Positions 37,989 to 48,335 of a stretch of DNA of 64,000 bases are shown one piece after another. The first letter of the stretch is position 1. The number at the start of each line of letters is the position of its first letter. The notes beneath the pieces were generated by a model, which was given only the letters and a program-made list of their open reading frames with translations, was not told the origin of the DNA and searched no databases. Location of the stretch: positions 28,148,024 to 28,212,023 of the forward strand of contig OZ007569.1 in NCBI GenBank assembly GCA_963931925.1, read 5' to 3'. This DNA comes from Onchidella celtica. Lineage: Eukaryota > Mollusca > Gastropoda > Systellommatophora > Onchidiidae. The translations under genes and the position numbers were made by a program.

Positions 37989-38009
37989 AGGCCTAATCTG
38001 ATTAGGCCT
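37989..38009. promoter_or_regulatory. Perfect 21-base palindrome upstream of GPCR-1
   Basis: AGGCCTAATC and its exact reverse complement GATTAGGCCT flank one T. It lies about 180 bases before the GPCR-1 start codon. It could be a dimer binding site or simply a short hairpin; no protein is known to me for it. Confidence 0.35.
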
Positions 38010-38129
38010 CTTATTATTCATAGACACATAGAAACATTCCGAAAATAAAGTATTAAAAATGTAAAAAAAAGAACAACAATCAAACCTGAAAAGCACTAGG
38101 ATTTAGATAGATGAAGCATAAGAAGGTAT

Positions 38130-38137
38130 TATAAATA
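38130..38137 (+). promoter_or_regulatory. Candidate TATA box of GPCR-1
   Basis: TATAAATA lies 50 bases before the GPCR-1 start codon. The region is AT-rich, so a chance match is likely enough to keep confidence low. Confidence 0.25.
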
Positions 38138-38187
38138 TACATTTAAAGGTTACAACTAACTGATATCTTTTGTGAAGACCAGCGGTC

Positions 38188-39249
38188 ATGATGGCGATTG
38201 TCGAAGAAATGCATTTTGTCACCTTTTTAAGTGCAGTGGACTGGCTATGCAAGTACTTTAGTATTTTGCTCATAATATTAGGATGTGTATGTAATCCGTT
38301 ATCGTTTATCGTGCTCAGCCGTAAAGCTTTTAGAGGCAGTACAATGTCCGTCTATCTGAGGATCTTGACTGTCTCGGATATGGGCGTTCTGTGCAATGGG
38401 CTGCTGCCCTATGTCATAATGCGAACATTTAATTTTGAATTAAAGTTCAACGATATTTCCTGTTTCATCCATAAGTTTGCTTACTTCTTGTTGCTCTACG
38501 TAAGCAGTTGGACACTGGTTATTGTGACCACTGAAAGGGTCGTGTCCACTCTGTGGCCCCATCGAGTTCATATCTGGTGCTCACGTTCTCCGCTCAAAAT
38601 TGGAATCGTGTTCTCAAGTTTTCTTATACTTTTCGGTGTCTTGAGTGTGTTCTGCGCGTTACTGTACAGAAGAACATCGTCTATTGACCCTGTTCGGAAC
38701 ATGACGCTATTATTTGACTGTGCTTACGTCTATGATGACAAAATGACTCTACCAGTGTTTATCACCGACAGCGTCATGTTTGCATTCTCACCCAGTATCA
38801 TTCTCATCGTATTCAATGTCATTATCGTGTATGGTGTCATTAGAAGTAGGAACAAAGTCATGAGGCAAGAGAATGGAAACAGAAATATAAATTCTGGCAG
38901 CAGTGAAACAACTAGGGAGACTGTTCCAGCAAGGGACGACAGGAGGCTTATCAGGAGTAGCAAGCGATTCGCCAAGGAAACATCTTTAACTGTGACGCTC
39001 GTTACCATCAGCACCACGTTTGTTCTCTGCAATTTTCCAGTGTGCGCTTATGGTTTTCTGCCTGTGTATCAAACACAAATGACAGGGAATGAGCTAACGT
39101 TCGCCATCACAGATTTACTGACACTCATTATGTATACAAACAACAGTCTGAACTTTGTGTTGTACTGTGTTAATGGATCTAAGTTTAGGTATGAACTCCG
39201 AGCTGTCTTCCAGGACTCTGTGCGCTTGTGTCGCTGTATTCAGCCGTAA
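38188..39249 (+). CDS. GPCR-1: single-exon rhodopsin-class (class A) peptide-type receptor
   Basis: A 353-residue plasma-membrane receptor with seven hydrophobic helices in one uninterrupted frame. Seen: N36 (1.50), D64 (2.50), C92 (3.25) able to pair with C178 in the second extracellular loop, E116-R117-V118 (DRY position), P202 (5.50), C281-N282-F283-P284 in TM6, N322-F-V-L-Y326 in TM7, then G-S-K-F-R starting helix 8 and Cys residues near the end for possible palmitoylation. W6.48 is Asn, P7.50 is Phe, and TM4 has no Trp. NFxxY in TM7 is known from FMRFamide-, sex-peptide- and GPR139-like receptors, so a neuropeptide or chemosensory ligand is likely but not shown. A glycosylation sequon lies at N171. 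The N-terminus is short and there is no signal peptide. The second ATG (38191) has the better context. It faces GPCR-2 tail to tail. Confidence 0.92.
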   Translation: MMAIVEEMHFVTFLSAVDWLCKYFSILLIILGCVCNPLSFIVLSRKAFRGSTMSVYLRILTVSDMGVLCNGLLPYVIMRTFNFELKFNDISCFIHKFAYFLLLYVSSWTLVIVTTERVVSTLWPHRVHIWCSRSPLKIGIVFSSFLILFGVLSVFCALLYRRTSSIDPVRNMTLLFDCAYVYDDKMTLPVFITDSVMFAFSPSIILIVFNVIIVYGVIRSRNKVMRQENGNRNINSGSSETTRETVPARDDRRLIRSSKRFAKETSLTVTLVTISTTFVLCNFPVCAYGFLPVYQTQMTGNELTFAITDLLTLIMYTNNSLNFVLYCVNGSKFRYELRAVFQDSVRLCRCIQP

Positions 39250-39844
39250 CCCGGTCTGTCCCGACGCAACATTCCTTGAACTCCTTACTGCTTCATCACT
39301 TGTAAGGTTTGGTTTTCTATTAGTATGTACTATTTATAATAATTGAAATCACTGAACCTAAATATAAACAGGATTTAGAAGTCCTCAGTGGTGGCTTGTT
39401 ATTTCATTTGCCTTCATGTGTATATGTTTTCCTACAACCTTTTATTTGAAATCAGTCCTAGTTTAACTACTAGCTAGGCAGGTCTTAAAACACACCGTTG
39501 TTTCTAGTAATAAATACATTTGTCAAAATTTCTGTTATGTTCAACAGATCAAATGGTGCTCCGTTTTATTTCTGATGTCATTTCATTGCCCCCCTCCCCC
39601 CCCCCCATACTTTTATAACATCATTTTGGGGGCACGTTATTGAGAACAATAAATTAGTTTTCTGCTTGAATGAGGTTTTTCATTTCCCAGCCGTGAACAC
39701 AATTTGATTGAAAGGAGTTTTATTAGGCAGCCAAAAGAAGAGATACTGCTCTCTGGGAGATGATCGAATGTAGCAGCCACACAAAGGCTGTAGGAGAACA
39801 GCCAAACATAAGAGGTGGGCGTGACCGGACCCCCAAACAGTTTT
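39250..39844 (+). other. 3' region of GPCR-1 with candidate poly(A) signals
   Basis: AATAAA hexamers occur at 39509-39514 and 39648-39653, about 260 and 400 bases after the stop codon, and could end the GPCR-1 transcript. A C-run lies at 39590-39606. No other gene is seen. Confidence 0.4.
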
Positions 39845-40740
39845 AGGCTGGTGGTGCACTGGGTAAAGTCTCTCTGATCTTGATTTCAGTGTGAGATTCG
39901 GACCATGGTGTTAAACGGGACCTGGCGAACAGGCCAGACCGAACAAGCCTGTCTGGATAGTACAGTGGCGTGATAACAGTTACTGTCTCAATAGTACAGG
40001 TGCGTGATAACAGTTACTGTCTCAATAGTACAGGGGCGTGATAACAGTTACTGTCTCAATAGTACAGGGGCGTGATAACAGTTACTGTCTCAATAGTACA
40101 GGTGCGTGATAACAGTTACTGTCTCAATAGTACAGGTGCGTGATAACAGTTACTGTCTCAATAGTACAGGTGCGTGATAACAGTTACTGTCTCAATAGTA
40201 CAGGTGCGTGATAACAGTTACTGTCTCAATAGTACAGGTGCGTGATAACAGTTACTGTCTCAATAGTACAGGTGCGTGATAACAGTTACTGTCTCAATAG
40301 TACAGGTGCGTGATAACAGTTACTGTCTCAATAGTACAGGTGCGTGATAACAGTTACTGTCTCAATAGTACAGGTGCGTGATAACAGTTACTGTCTCAAT
40401 AGTACAGGTCCGTGATAACAGTTACTGTCTCAATAGTACAGGTGCGTGATAACAGTTACTGTCTCAATAGTACAGGTCCGTGATAACAGTTACTGTCTCA
40501 ATAGTACAGGTGCGTGATAACAGTTACTGTCTCAATAGTACAGGTGCGTGATAACAGTTACTGTCTCAATAGTACAGGTGCGTGATAACAGTTACTGTCT
40601 CAATAGTACAGGTCCGTGATAACCGTTACTGTCTCAATAGTACAGACTCATAATAACAGCTACTGTCTTGAGTCAGCTGGCGGAAAGAGAAACCTCGCAC
40701 ATGAATCAAGGCAAACGCAAAAGACTTGACACAGTGTGCC
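39845..40740. repeat. Dispersed repeat family A, copy 2, with internal expansion
   Basis: The left part (39845-39950) shares GGCTGGTGGTGC and the GTTAAACGGGACCTGG block with the other copies. The right part (40665-40740) shares the GAGTCAGCTGGCGGAAAGAGAAACCTCGC series. Between them, where copies 1 and 3 have one short central block, this copy carries the 34-bp array. The three copies together define the family. Confidence 0.7.
39951..40670. repeat. 34-bp minisatellite, 21 tandem copies
   Basis: The start of TGATAAC recurs at exact 34-base steps from 39971 to 40617, with a last diverged unit at 40651. Each unit contains ACAGT-T-ACTGT, a perfect 11-base palindrome, and TCAATAGTACAGG. Units differ mainly at one variable triplet (GTGCG, GGGCG or GTCCG), and the first and last are the most diverged, as expected for an array made by unequal exchange. 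There are no spacers, so this is not a CRISPR. Confidence 0.97.
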
Positions 40741-42723
40741 ATCAGCCTAAGGAAGTCACGGGACTAAACATTGCACCTCTGAAGATCTTCAGTTCTTTAT
40801 CTTCATTTTAGGTAACCAAATGAAGGCATACTGCTCACTACAGACAGACCTAAGCTGCCCAAAGCACATTTTGTTTTATTCTCTGAGCTCGAATCAAGTG
40901 CTGGACAGAATAATTGGAAGAAACAAAAGAGAAACGATAAAACGCTTCCTCCTTAACATCTGGACCAATAACTAAAGGAAACTGGATCCAACGAACACAT
41001 CGAAAAAGAAAAACAAAGGGCTCGAAGGTGGCGTAAGACCAAACCTTAGCGTACCGTGTGTCTTTCACTCCAGTGTTCACCCCTCCCATGCCCATAATTA
41101 AACCATTCACACTGTATTGTTCACTGATGGTCGCCTAATACTTAGTCGTTTATGTTCCTCAGGTGGCAAGCGATTAGAACGTTTAACATTCTTTCCCTGG
41201 GATTTTCTTTCTGTCTTCAAATTGGAGGTGTTGTTGGCTTCCTACAATGAAGACCTGTTTCTGCAGTGACGTCTGCACTGAATGGTAAACATTCTGAAAA
41301 TCAGGATAACTATTTCGGCAGCGGTAGTAACAACCAAAAAGAAGAACAACGGCAATAACAGATTGGCATTAACAACGACAACTCCACTATTACCAACAAC
41401 ACAAATATTATATAATTATTAAAAAAAAACAACAGAAAAACTGTGAGATCGCAGCAAAGCTATATGCAAAGCCAAAATTTGGCAAAAAGAAAAATTTGTA
41501 TATAGTTGTATATGTAGCAAAGCCTCGCGTAAGAAATAATACCCAAACGATACAATGAAACGCAAACTAAAAGAGAAGACAGAAAATGGCCTACGGAATA
41601 CAAATGCATATTAGATAGACGGCGGTTCGCAGTTGCCCAGGGTACAAGGTATTGTTGGGGCAAAATTTTAAAAAAATCTAAAAAAACATGTGTTTGCAGA
41701 CCTTTCTCCGGGAAAACATAGCTACAAGAAAACTGAACGTAAGGTTAAAATAAGACCATGCTGGACTAGGACAACCATGGCCTTTCTTTAGTTCAGTTGT
41801 CTCGTACACCTTCACCCCGGGTCAAGGTTACTTATTGGTCTTACTGGATAAAACATTTTGACCGATATTTCCACCGAGAGTTGGTTTCCTGTGGTAAAAT
41901 TGTGTATCTCACTCATCTTATGCACGTGAAAATCCTCTTTCGAGCCAGTATTGGAGCAACACTGCTATGACCAATGCAATCAGTTGTTTAATCGGAAAAT
42001 AATCTGATTTTTTTTTCTGTGAATGACACGCACGAAGCATCAAGAGTTTAAATGTGCTGTAGGCAGCATACACAGTGCGCACATCAGAGAGGCCTACATT
42101 CAATATACAATAAAGGTATCTTTGTTAACAGTTTGGCATAATCATTAGTACATGTAGTACATTAATATTTTTTATCTAAAAGTACTGAAAAGCGTGAATC
42201 GCCGATGACACAAACGTTGAACAGAACGCTTCTTCTTCTACTTTGTATTCTCAACGAGTTTCCAGGGCTGTCCGACCTGGGTTCTTCAATTTCTCATTTT
42301 TGTTTTCTGATTGAATGTTGTGTCTCTTGCCGACAAAACGTCTCTGTTTGGACCTTCTGTCAACCCTTCTCCTCTCGTCAGCTGATCAAAGCTAGAATTT
42401 ACACACTTTGCTGCTCGATCCAATGAAATCAGCTATCCAGGAATACAGGTGTATATACTTTGTTGGCATTTTTAGATCAGTGCAAGCTTCAAATACCAAA
42501 TTAATAAGATTATCCATAGCAGCTAAAAAAAAAACAAAAAACAAATCTTCACGGGGCACTATCATATTATTTTTACCCTGGCAGCATTTGGATTACGTTT
42601 ACATTCGCAAATTAACGGCCCTTCCATCAGTTTCGAACAGCAGGTAGTTTAGACATATTAACCGACCGCAGTCCAATCTGAACATCTCTTTATCATCGAA
42701 ATAAAACTGCCCAGTCCGCATCT
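40741..42723. other. GPCR-1/GPCR-2 intergenic (tail-to-tail)
   Basis: Holds dispersed repeat D copy 2 (41480-41585) and otherwise short frames only. It should contain the 3' untranslated region of GPCR-2 at its right end. No second gene is recognised. Confidence 0.5.
41480..41585 (+). repeat. Dispersed repeat family D, copy 2
   Basis: Carries GTATATGTAGCAAAGCCTCG, then AATAATACCCAAACGATACA and AAAAGAGAAGACAGAAAATGG, in the same order as the copy at 27425-27512. Confidence 0.55.
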
Positions 42724-43809
42724 TCACCAGCTACTTCCTTGGCAAAATCGAGTAATGTCCACAAAAACTGCTCTGAGCTCCGATCTGAATTTCGATCCGT
42801 TGGCGCAGTAAAGGGCAAAGTTTAGACAATTGTTGGAATACATGAGTAAGATCAGAAGATTTGAAATCGCTAATTCCAGCTCGCCTAGTCCTCCTTCTGT
42901 TAAATAATTAGGCCCGAGTCCCCACACACATGCAGGACAATTGCAAAGTATAAACGTGGAACTGATTGTAACCAGGGTTAATGTGAGAGATGTTTCCTTT
43001 GCACTTCTCCTATTAGTTCTTTGTATCTTGCTGTATCCGGTCCTGCTCCCACTGCTTTCTGAAACCCTCGCCGATGCCTCAGTACTGCTAGAAACTATTT
43101 GCGTCCTTTCTTCCGTGTTATTCTGTCGTTTCAAAACGTTCTTCCTACTCCTAACGACGCCATGTACAATGATAACATTGAATATGATAAGGATGAGACT
43201 GGGTAAAAATGCGAACGTAGTGCCATCTACGATAGTTATAGGCAATGTCATGGCACTGTTGTACACAGCAACGCAGTCTGCAACCAGTGTAAGATTTGAT
43301 GTTTTATCCATCATTGTTATATCTCCTTGCATGAGAGCACCTAGGCAGCTAAGTGCCCCTAAAAATAACAAGGAACAAGACATGATGAGCCCAATCTTTG
43401 GTGCAGAAGGCGAGCATAAAGTGTGGACACGATGCGGCCAGAGGATGGACACAAGTCTTTCAGTTGTCACAATGACCAGCGTCCAGCTGCTGGTATAAAG
43501 CAATAAAAAATACACGAACATGCTTATAAAACACGACGTGTCGTTTGCCCGTAAATCTATGCCAAAAACTTGAATCGTTACGTAAGGAATCAGACCATTC
43601 AAAATGACGCCCAAGTCTGAAATAGCCAAAATTCTCAGGTAGACGGATATTGTGGTATTTCGAAAGGTTTTACGACTCAGAACGACGAATGACAAAGGAT
43701 TGCATAGGAGCCCCACGGCTATCAGCAACATACTAAAATATGTACTAAGCCAATCTACAGCATTCAGGAATGTCTCAAATTTGTGTGCGTTGTCAGTTGT
43801 CGGAGTCAT
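42724..43809 (-). CDS. GPCR-2: single-exon rhodopsin-class peptide-type receptor
   Basis: A 361-residue receptor, closest in this window to GPCR-1 (both have A-V-D-W before TM1 and T-T-E-R at the TM3 end). Seen: N37 (1.50), D65 (2.50), C93 (3.25), E117-R118-L119, ECL2 C179, P203 (5.50), C289-N290-C291-P292 in TM6, N330-F-A-L-Y334 in TM7 and G-S-K-F-R opening helix 8. As in all five genes, W6.48 is Asn, P7.50 is Phe and Y5.58 is Asn. The third intracellular loop is longer than in GPCR-1 and rich in Ser, Thr and Arg. Sequons lie at N89 and N172. The start is an ATG with a purine at -3; an antisense frame of 185 codons (42941-43498) is a shadow. It probably signals through a heterotrimeric G protein at the cell surface; ligand unknown. 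Convergent with GPCR-1 and head-to-tail with GPCR-3. Confidence 0.92.
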   Translation of the reverse strand: MTPTTDNAHKFETFLNAVDWLSTYFSMLLIAVGLLCNPLSFVVLSRKTFRNTTISVYLRILAISDLGVILNGLIPYVTIQVFGIDLRANDTSCFISMFVYFLLLYTSSWTLVIVTTERLVSILWPHRVHTLCSPSAPKIGLIMSCSLLFLGALSCLGALMQGDITMMDKTSNLTLVADCVAVYNSAMTLPITIVDGTTFAFLPSLILIIFNVIIVHGVVRSRKNVLKRQNNTEERTQIVSSSTEASARVSESSGSRTGYSKIQRTNRRSAKETSLTLTLVTISSTFILCNCPACVWGLGPNYLTEGGLGELELAISNLLILLMYSNNCLNFALYCANGSKFRSELRAVFVDITRFCQGSSW

Positions 43810-45117
43810 TTCTACTGTTTCCGAAAACTGCCCCGTTCTAAAAATTGCAGTTATTCAGTGAAGGTCAAAGAGTTTTTAAAAAAATGGTTTACACATTTAT
43901 TTTAATTCCAGAATATGTCATATAGAAATTAAGCTTCTTTGCCATTTTATCAGCCTGTTTTGTTGAGATTTAACAGCTTATATTCTGTCATAGAGAATGC
44001 AAACGAAGGCCTACACTCTACACAGTTATCCGGAAAGAAAAGAACAGACATAAACATATAGAGCAATCCCCCAAAATGCATAGTAGTCCTATCATAATTA
44101 TTGTAAGGGTAAATTCACATAACTCCAGTAGTTTCCCATCAAAGGAGAACTAACTACAGGCGTCTCTTCTTCATAATATTCCTTAAATCATTGAAATAAA
44201 TATCTCTGTGAAGATCAGCTTTCGTAATCTTTTCTTTTATTCGCAGTACGAAGGTCTTTATTACCCAAGGATGAATCATATATCTGCCCACATAATAGTA
44301 TAGTGCTTTAGTTCATCATTATATGTCTGTAACTTTAATGTTGTTGTTGGTTGACATCTCTCTTTATGTTCTTGTTGAAAGCTCTTAAGTATTAGAAATA
44401 CCAAATGTTGTATGTAAGTTAACGAATGGATATAATAATGTGATTTAGCTCAAGATTGTATTAGAAAAAGAAAATCTAGGGCTGACAACAGTGATTCATA
44501 TTACTGCCAGAGTTTATTTTCTTGTTTCATAGATTATTGGGTTCATCTGTAAAAACCATCTCAAACATACAGAAAAAAAAACAACAACAACCCCAAACTA
44601 CCCTTATTTACTACTGAAGTTCCAATCAAACAAACTTGTAATTTCATGGACAATTCCACCCCTTCTTTTTAAATGGCGATGAAAGTATCGCATTAATTTT
44701 CTATGTGTTTTAAATTAATATGTCATTAGTTACAGTCTGCCTAAACACCGAAATTAAAAAAAAAACGAATACAACAACAACTAAATTTTAGTTAAAATTA
44801 TATTCAAATTTAAAACCTACCCAGCAAACGCAATGGAAGATGAAACATTGAAACAAGGGAGAAACGGAGTACGAACATAATTTATCCTGGTATTGCCCAT
44901 TGAATGAAATGTGACATTTTACGTGGATGAATAGTTATTTGCATTACATTTGCCTCATAAATTTGAAAAGAGACAGAGTCAGAGAGGTATAGACTAATTT
45001 CACTTGCGGGTTTATGAAATTGAAAGGCTGGAATCGTATTTTCCTTCAAAGCCAGGGCAGTGGTCGAGAAACGGTAATTTTCTGTGAATAAACAGTGAAC
45101 CTAAACGTGAGGTGATC
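43810..45117. other. Upstream region of GPCR-2
   Basis: AT-rich sequence with no long frame. It should contain the GPCR-2 promoter, but no element can be named with confidence. Confidence 0.45.
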
Positions 45118-46400
45118 TTAAATTCAAATGTTAATTGTTGATGTTGTTTTTTCACTTGCTTCTAAACGTATGTGTTCGGGATTTTCATTTTCACCATTCC
45201 TCAGATTATGAGAACCGCTTCAATATAATCATCATAGTAATTACTGCGGGTCGTTTTCTTTTCGATTGCGCACTTAGCAAGTATGCCATAAAATGCTCCT
45301 TAGGATTATGGCCGAAGATGAGGCAAATTATCGGTTTGGCTTATGTTTGCAGTGACTTGCTTTCGGCGTAGGCCGGGACCACAGGAGCCAATTCTGATCG
45401 GTCGATTGATTGGATGGTGACGTCACGGCATTGAGTATCAATGCGATCTAAATAGTTGCTGGCGCATGAAGCCTTTTGAAAGGCAACATTCTGTACACTT
45501 GCAAGGTGTTTCTATGTAATTAATTAACACTTTTGCTATTCACAACTTTAGATCTTGTTTCTTCCAACTTCACTTTTTGCACAACTGAGAAATGTGACTT
45601 TAAATATTTGCGGCTTTAGCTATTGTTATAAGGAGTTAGAATAAATCCTGAACTGTGAAACAGCTTGATAAGTGCCACAATGCATTTTAAACAAGTGTCA
45701 ACGTGTGCATTTGTTATACCTCTTCTCTATGCTAAAAGATCTCCATATTTTTAAGAAAATGGAGATAAAACAAACAAGAATAAGGTCGCGTATTGTCTGT
45801 CTGCCATTCTGCATGACTGCATATCTGCCCATTCTTCGTCGTCAGTCTACCAATCATTATTATGAATGCGCCTTTACTCCACAGGGCGCAAAGATTCAAA
45901 TACATTACCGTTTATTTGGAGTCAAAGAGTGTGACATGGGACGAATGTAAATTCACGTTCATAAAGTGTTCATTAAAAAAAAGAAATATTCTTTGAAGGT
46001 GACAGAGAACGTTATATTGTGTGACAGTATCGTATAAGGCTATTCCTGGTGCTTGAAATACAATGTTCCAGTCTGCATGTGTCTGTGTTCGTGTACGTTT
46101 CCTTAGTCTACTGCACATGAATGAAGCTGCCCTCATAAGCTTCATAAATAGGTGAAGTGGGATTATTTACAGAAAGCTAAAAATAAACAAAAATACTGTA
46201 AATATACAATTTTTATATTTTTTTATTGGGTACATACCCACCCGTTATTGCTTTCTTTAGGAAGGGGGCAAATGGTTAAATGAAATATTTCGAGAAAAAG
46301 GTCTGGTCTTGTCGGGCGTAGGTGAGAAGAAGGTTTACAGCAAAAGAAGTTGCCTATCATGAACTTGCGTTTGGCCGAAACTGTGTGCTCGATTTCATTC
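45118..46400. repeat. Diverged copy of the GPCR intergenic unit (unit 0)
   Basis: The blocks ATGAGAACC, GAGGCAAATTATCGGTTTG, CATATCTGCCC, TATTCTTTGA and GAGAAGAAGGTTT occur in the same order and similar spacing as at 52040-53340 and 58850-60120. Divergence is clearly greater than between the latter two. More of the same unit is visible at about 48790-49340. It shows that the intergenic DNA was copied together with the receptor genes before the recent duplication. Confidence 0.65.
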
Positions 46401-47559
46401 ACATGATCTAATATCAGTTGTTCATTCTAACAAGAGGTCTGAAAGAAAATGCTTTGTGACATTGTATGAAGACCTTTTGGAAACTTCAATACTGCTGACA
46501 ATACATGCTGCTTGTCTCCTGAAAGACCATAACGTACGTTATTTTCATGCCCATGTATAGTGAGGAAAGTGCACTGGTATTAAAATTACAAAATATTATA
46601 AAAACTCACAGAAAGTCTATGGGGTCGCAGAGAGGCATTAAGCAAGATGAAAATGTGGCAAAAATTAAAAGTTATAATTATATATACTTTTCAGACTTGG
46701 ATTCTTGGAAATTCAGTCTGTACGTCAAGGTATGGTGGTTCAAACGATAAGTATCCACAATCTTGACAATTTTACGCTTTTTTGCTTGTTTAATTTTCTT
46801 TTCGAGACATACTGTTACAATTTGTTTGCCTAACAAAGGTCCTAAACGGAAAGCTTGATTTGTCTTTCCCCTTCCTTTGTGTTTTATATCTATTGCGTTG
46901 TTTCTGTATTATTTCTTGTGTGAACGCGAAGCTTAGCAACATACAACTTTTTTTTTTCTTTTTGTCATATTCTGACTTTGGTATTACAATGATTAAGGTT
47001 GGGATTAGATTAATTTGCAACGACATCTTCGGTGGGGTCATGGCTGCGGTACCTGTTTTTTTTCTGATTAGGCCTACTGACCACCAAGTTGGTAACAAAA
47101 ATCCGTTTGTTAATATTTTGGCTATTATTGGATGATGCACCGGTCGTCAATAAGCTGGTGCTTGAACACTGTTGACTAAACCCTTACCTACAGCAGGTGA
47201 GGACTCAACTGTCAGGTCATTTTCTATAGTGCCGGTGTTATGGGGGAAAAAGACGATATGCTCTAAAAACAAAAGCTTGCAGGAGATACATGAAACACTT
47301 CACACTGCCTCCTGCTTTATTCTTTGGTGAATTTCCATTTAGGTAATGACCAAAAGAAACCATTAGTCCACACAGAAGTGTTACCTAGGTAGAAAAATGT
47401 AAGATTGTTTTTGCTCCCCGCAATTCGCTTCAACAAGACATTATAGCTAATTGTGTGCCACATGTTACAAAGGTCTAATGTCATATTACTTTATATACTG
47501 TTATATGTTATGTGTATATGTAATGATGTGTCAGATGCGTGTGTCATGTATGTGTACTT
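46401..47559. other. GPCR-2/GPCR-3 intergenic, middle part
   Basis: Contains dispersed repeat D copy 3 (46855-46985, minus). The frames at 46790-47140 on both strands overlap that repeat. No gene is recognised. Confidence 0.45.
46855..46985 (-). repeat. Dispersed repeat family D, copy 3 (inverted)
   Basis: Reverse-complemented it reads GTTGTATGTTGCTAAGCTTC, then AAGAAATAATACAGAAAC, ACACAAAGGAAGG and GGAAAGACAAAT, matching the copies at 27425 and 41480 in order. Confidence 0.5.
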
Positions 47560-47615
47560 AAACGCTGTGTCAAAGCGAATGTCCCTGATGGGATGATTCT
47601 TATCTTCTTATCTGA
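47560..47615 (+). mobile_element. Candidate retroposon 3' tail
   Basis: AAAGCGAATGTCCCTGATGGG is followed by a degenerate (TTCTTATC)n tail. A GCGAAT...CCCT.TGGG block before short tandem TATC-type repeats is a common 3' end of invertebrate SINEs and LINEs. Only the tail is identified; the 5' boundary is not. Confidence 0.35.
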
Positions 47616-47732
47616 ATGACGCATATTTCACACTATAAAATGATGCTAAAAATTGAATTTGTCTTAGATTGGCATGTATGCACCGTCTTTTTCCATAACA
47701 CGGCAATGTAGCCCGTAACAAAGTGGTTAGAC

Positions 47733-47855
47733 CAGTGGTTCTCAACATTTTTCAGGCAATCGCCCCCTTAGGCCCCAAATTTTCTTCAACCCCTTCGTAG
47801 TTTTCGTCCGGGGAGGGGGAGGGGGGGGCGATATCGCCCACGTAGAGAATCACTG
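47733..47855. mobile_element. hAT-type MITE (123 bp)
   Basis: The left end CAGTGGTTCTCAAC is matched by the inverted right end, whose reverse complement is CAGTGATTCTCTAC. Both arms continue inwards to an ATCGCCCCC stretch. CAGTGGTTCTCAA is a classic hAT terminus. Flanking octamers GGTTAGAC and CCTTAGAT agree at 5 of 8 positions around TTAGA, compatible with a decayed 8-bp target duplication. There is no coding capacity. The element lies between GPCR-2 and GPCR-3 and is absent from the two later intergenic copies. Confidence 0.8.
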
Positions 47856-48049
47856 CCTTAGATCATGTTCTGGTGTGTAATGTATGATCCCTGTCGGGTT
47901 AATATTGTGTATATATCTTTAATTCATCCAGCTGTCTCAGCCTTGTTGTTTACAAAAGCATATACGCAGGATATGTAACATTCTTGAGACAGTGATTATG
48001 TATAGGTTGATAAAAATGTGTGTTGTGTGACTGAGAGAACTGTTAGGCG

Positions 48050-48108
48050 CTATAGAGCACTCTTCTGTGAAATCAGGCGCTATAAAAATGACTTATTATT
48101 ATTAGTAC
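48050..48108 (+). mobile_element. Candidate retroposon tail ending in (TTA)n
   Basis: Two copies of GGCGCTATA about 30 bases apart are followed by AAAATGACTTATTATTATTA. The block GCGCTATAAA plus (ATT)n is a frequent 3' tail of invertebrate SINEs/LINEs. The body of the element to the left is not recognised. Confidence 0.45.
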
Positions 48109-48136
48109 CCACATTTTGCGTTCCTTAGCCTAACCT

Positions 48137-48335
48137 CGCACTGAGTCAAGTTTGTTTTGACTCGGTTTTAGTATGTGTGGACTATAGAGTTAAAACAGGA
48201 CCTCGCTCACTGAGAGACTAAAACAAGTCTGTCTTGCTTGTTTCAGCCGCATCAAAACTGTCTTGAGTCGGAAAAAGAGACCTCACGCACTGAGTCGAAA
48301 CAGTCCTAAGATAGACTTGACTCACTGCGTCACGG
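48137..48335. repeat. Dispersed repeat family A, copy 3
   Basis: Shows CACTGAGTCAAGTTTGTTTTG, described by its core GAGTCAAGT, then GAGTTAAAACAGGACCTCGC, a single central block CGCATCAAAACTGTC and GAGACCTCACGCACTGAGTC. It matches copies 1 and 2 in order, without the 34-bp expansion of copy 2. Confidence 0.7.

Noticed and set aside
39951..40670. 34-bp regularly spaced repeats resembling a CRISPR array
   Set aside because: The units are head-to-tail without unique spacers and the window is animal DNA; it is a minisatellite.
42941..43498. 185-codon plus-strand frame inside GPCR-2
   Set aside because: It is the antisense shadow of the GPCR-2 coding sequence; analogous shadows occur at 38730-39032, 50229-50501, 57041-57316 and 62840-63500.
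45135..45371. Open frame with hydrophobic residues in the GPCR-2/GPCR-3 interval
   Set aside because: Homologous positions in units A and B (52055-52276, 58880-59090) do not keep the frame, so it is non-coding intergenic DNA.
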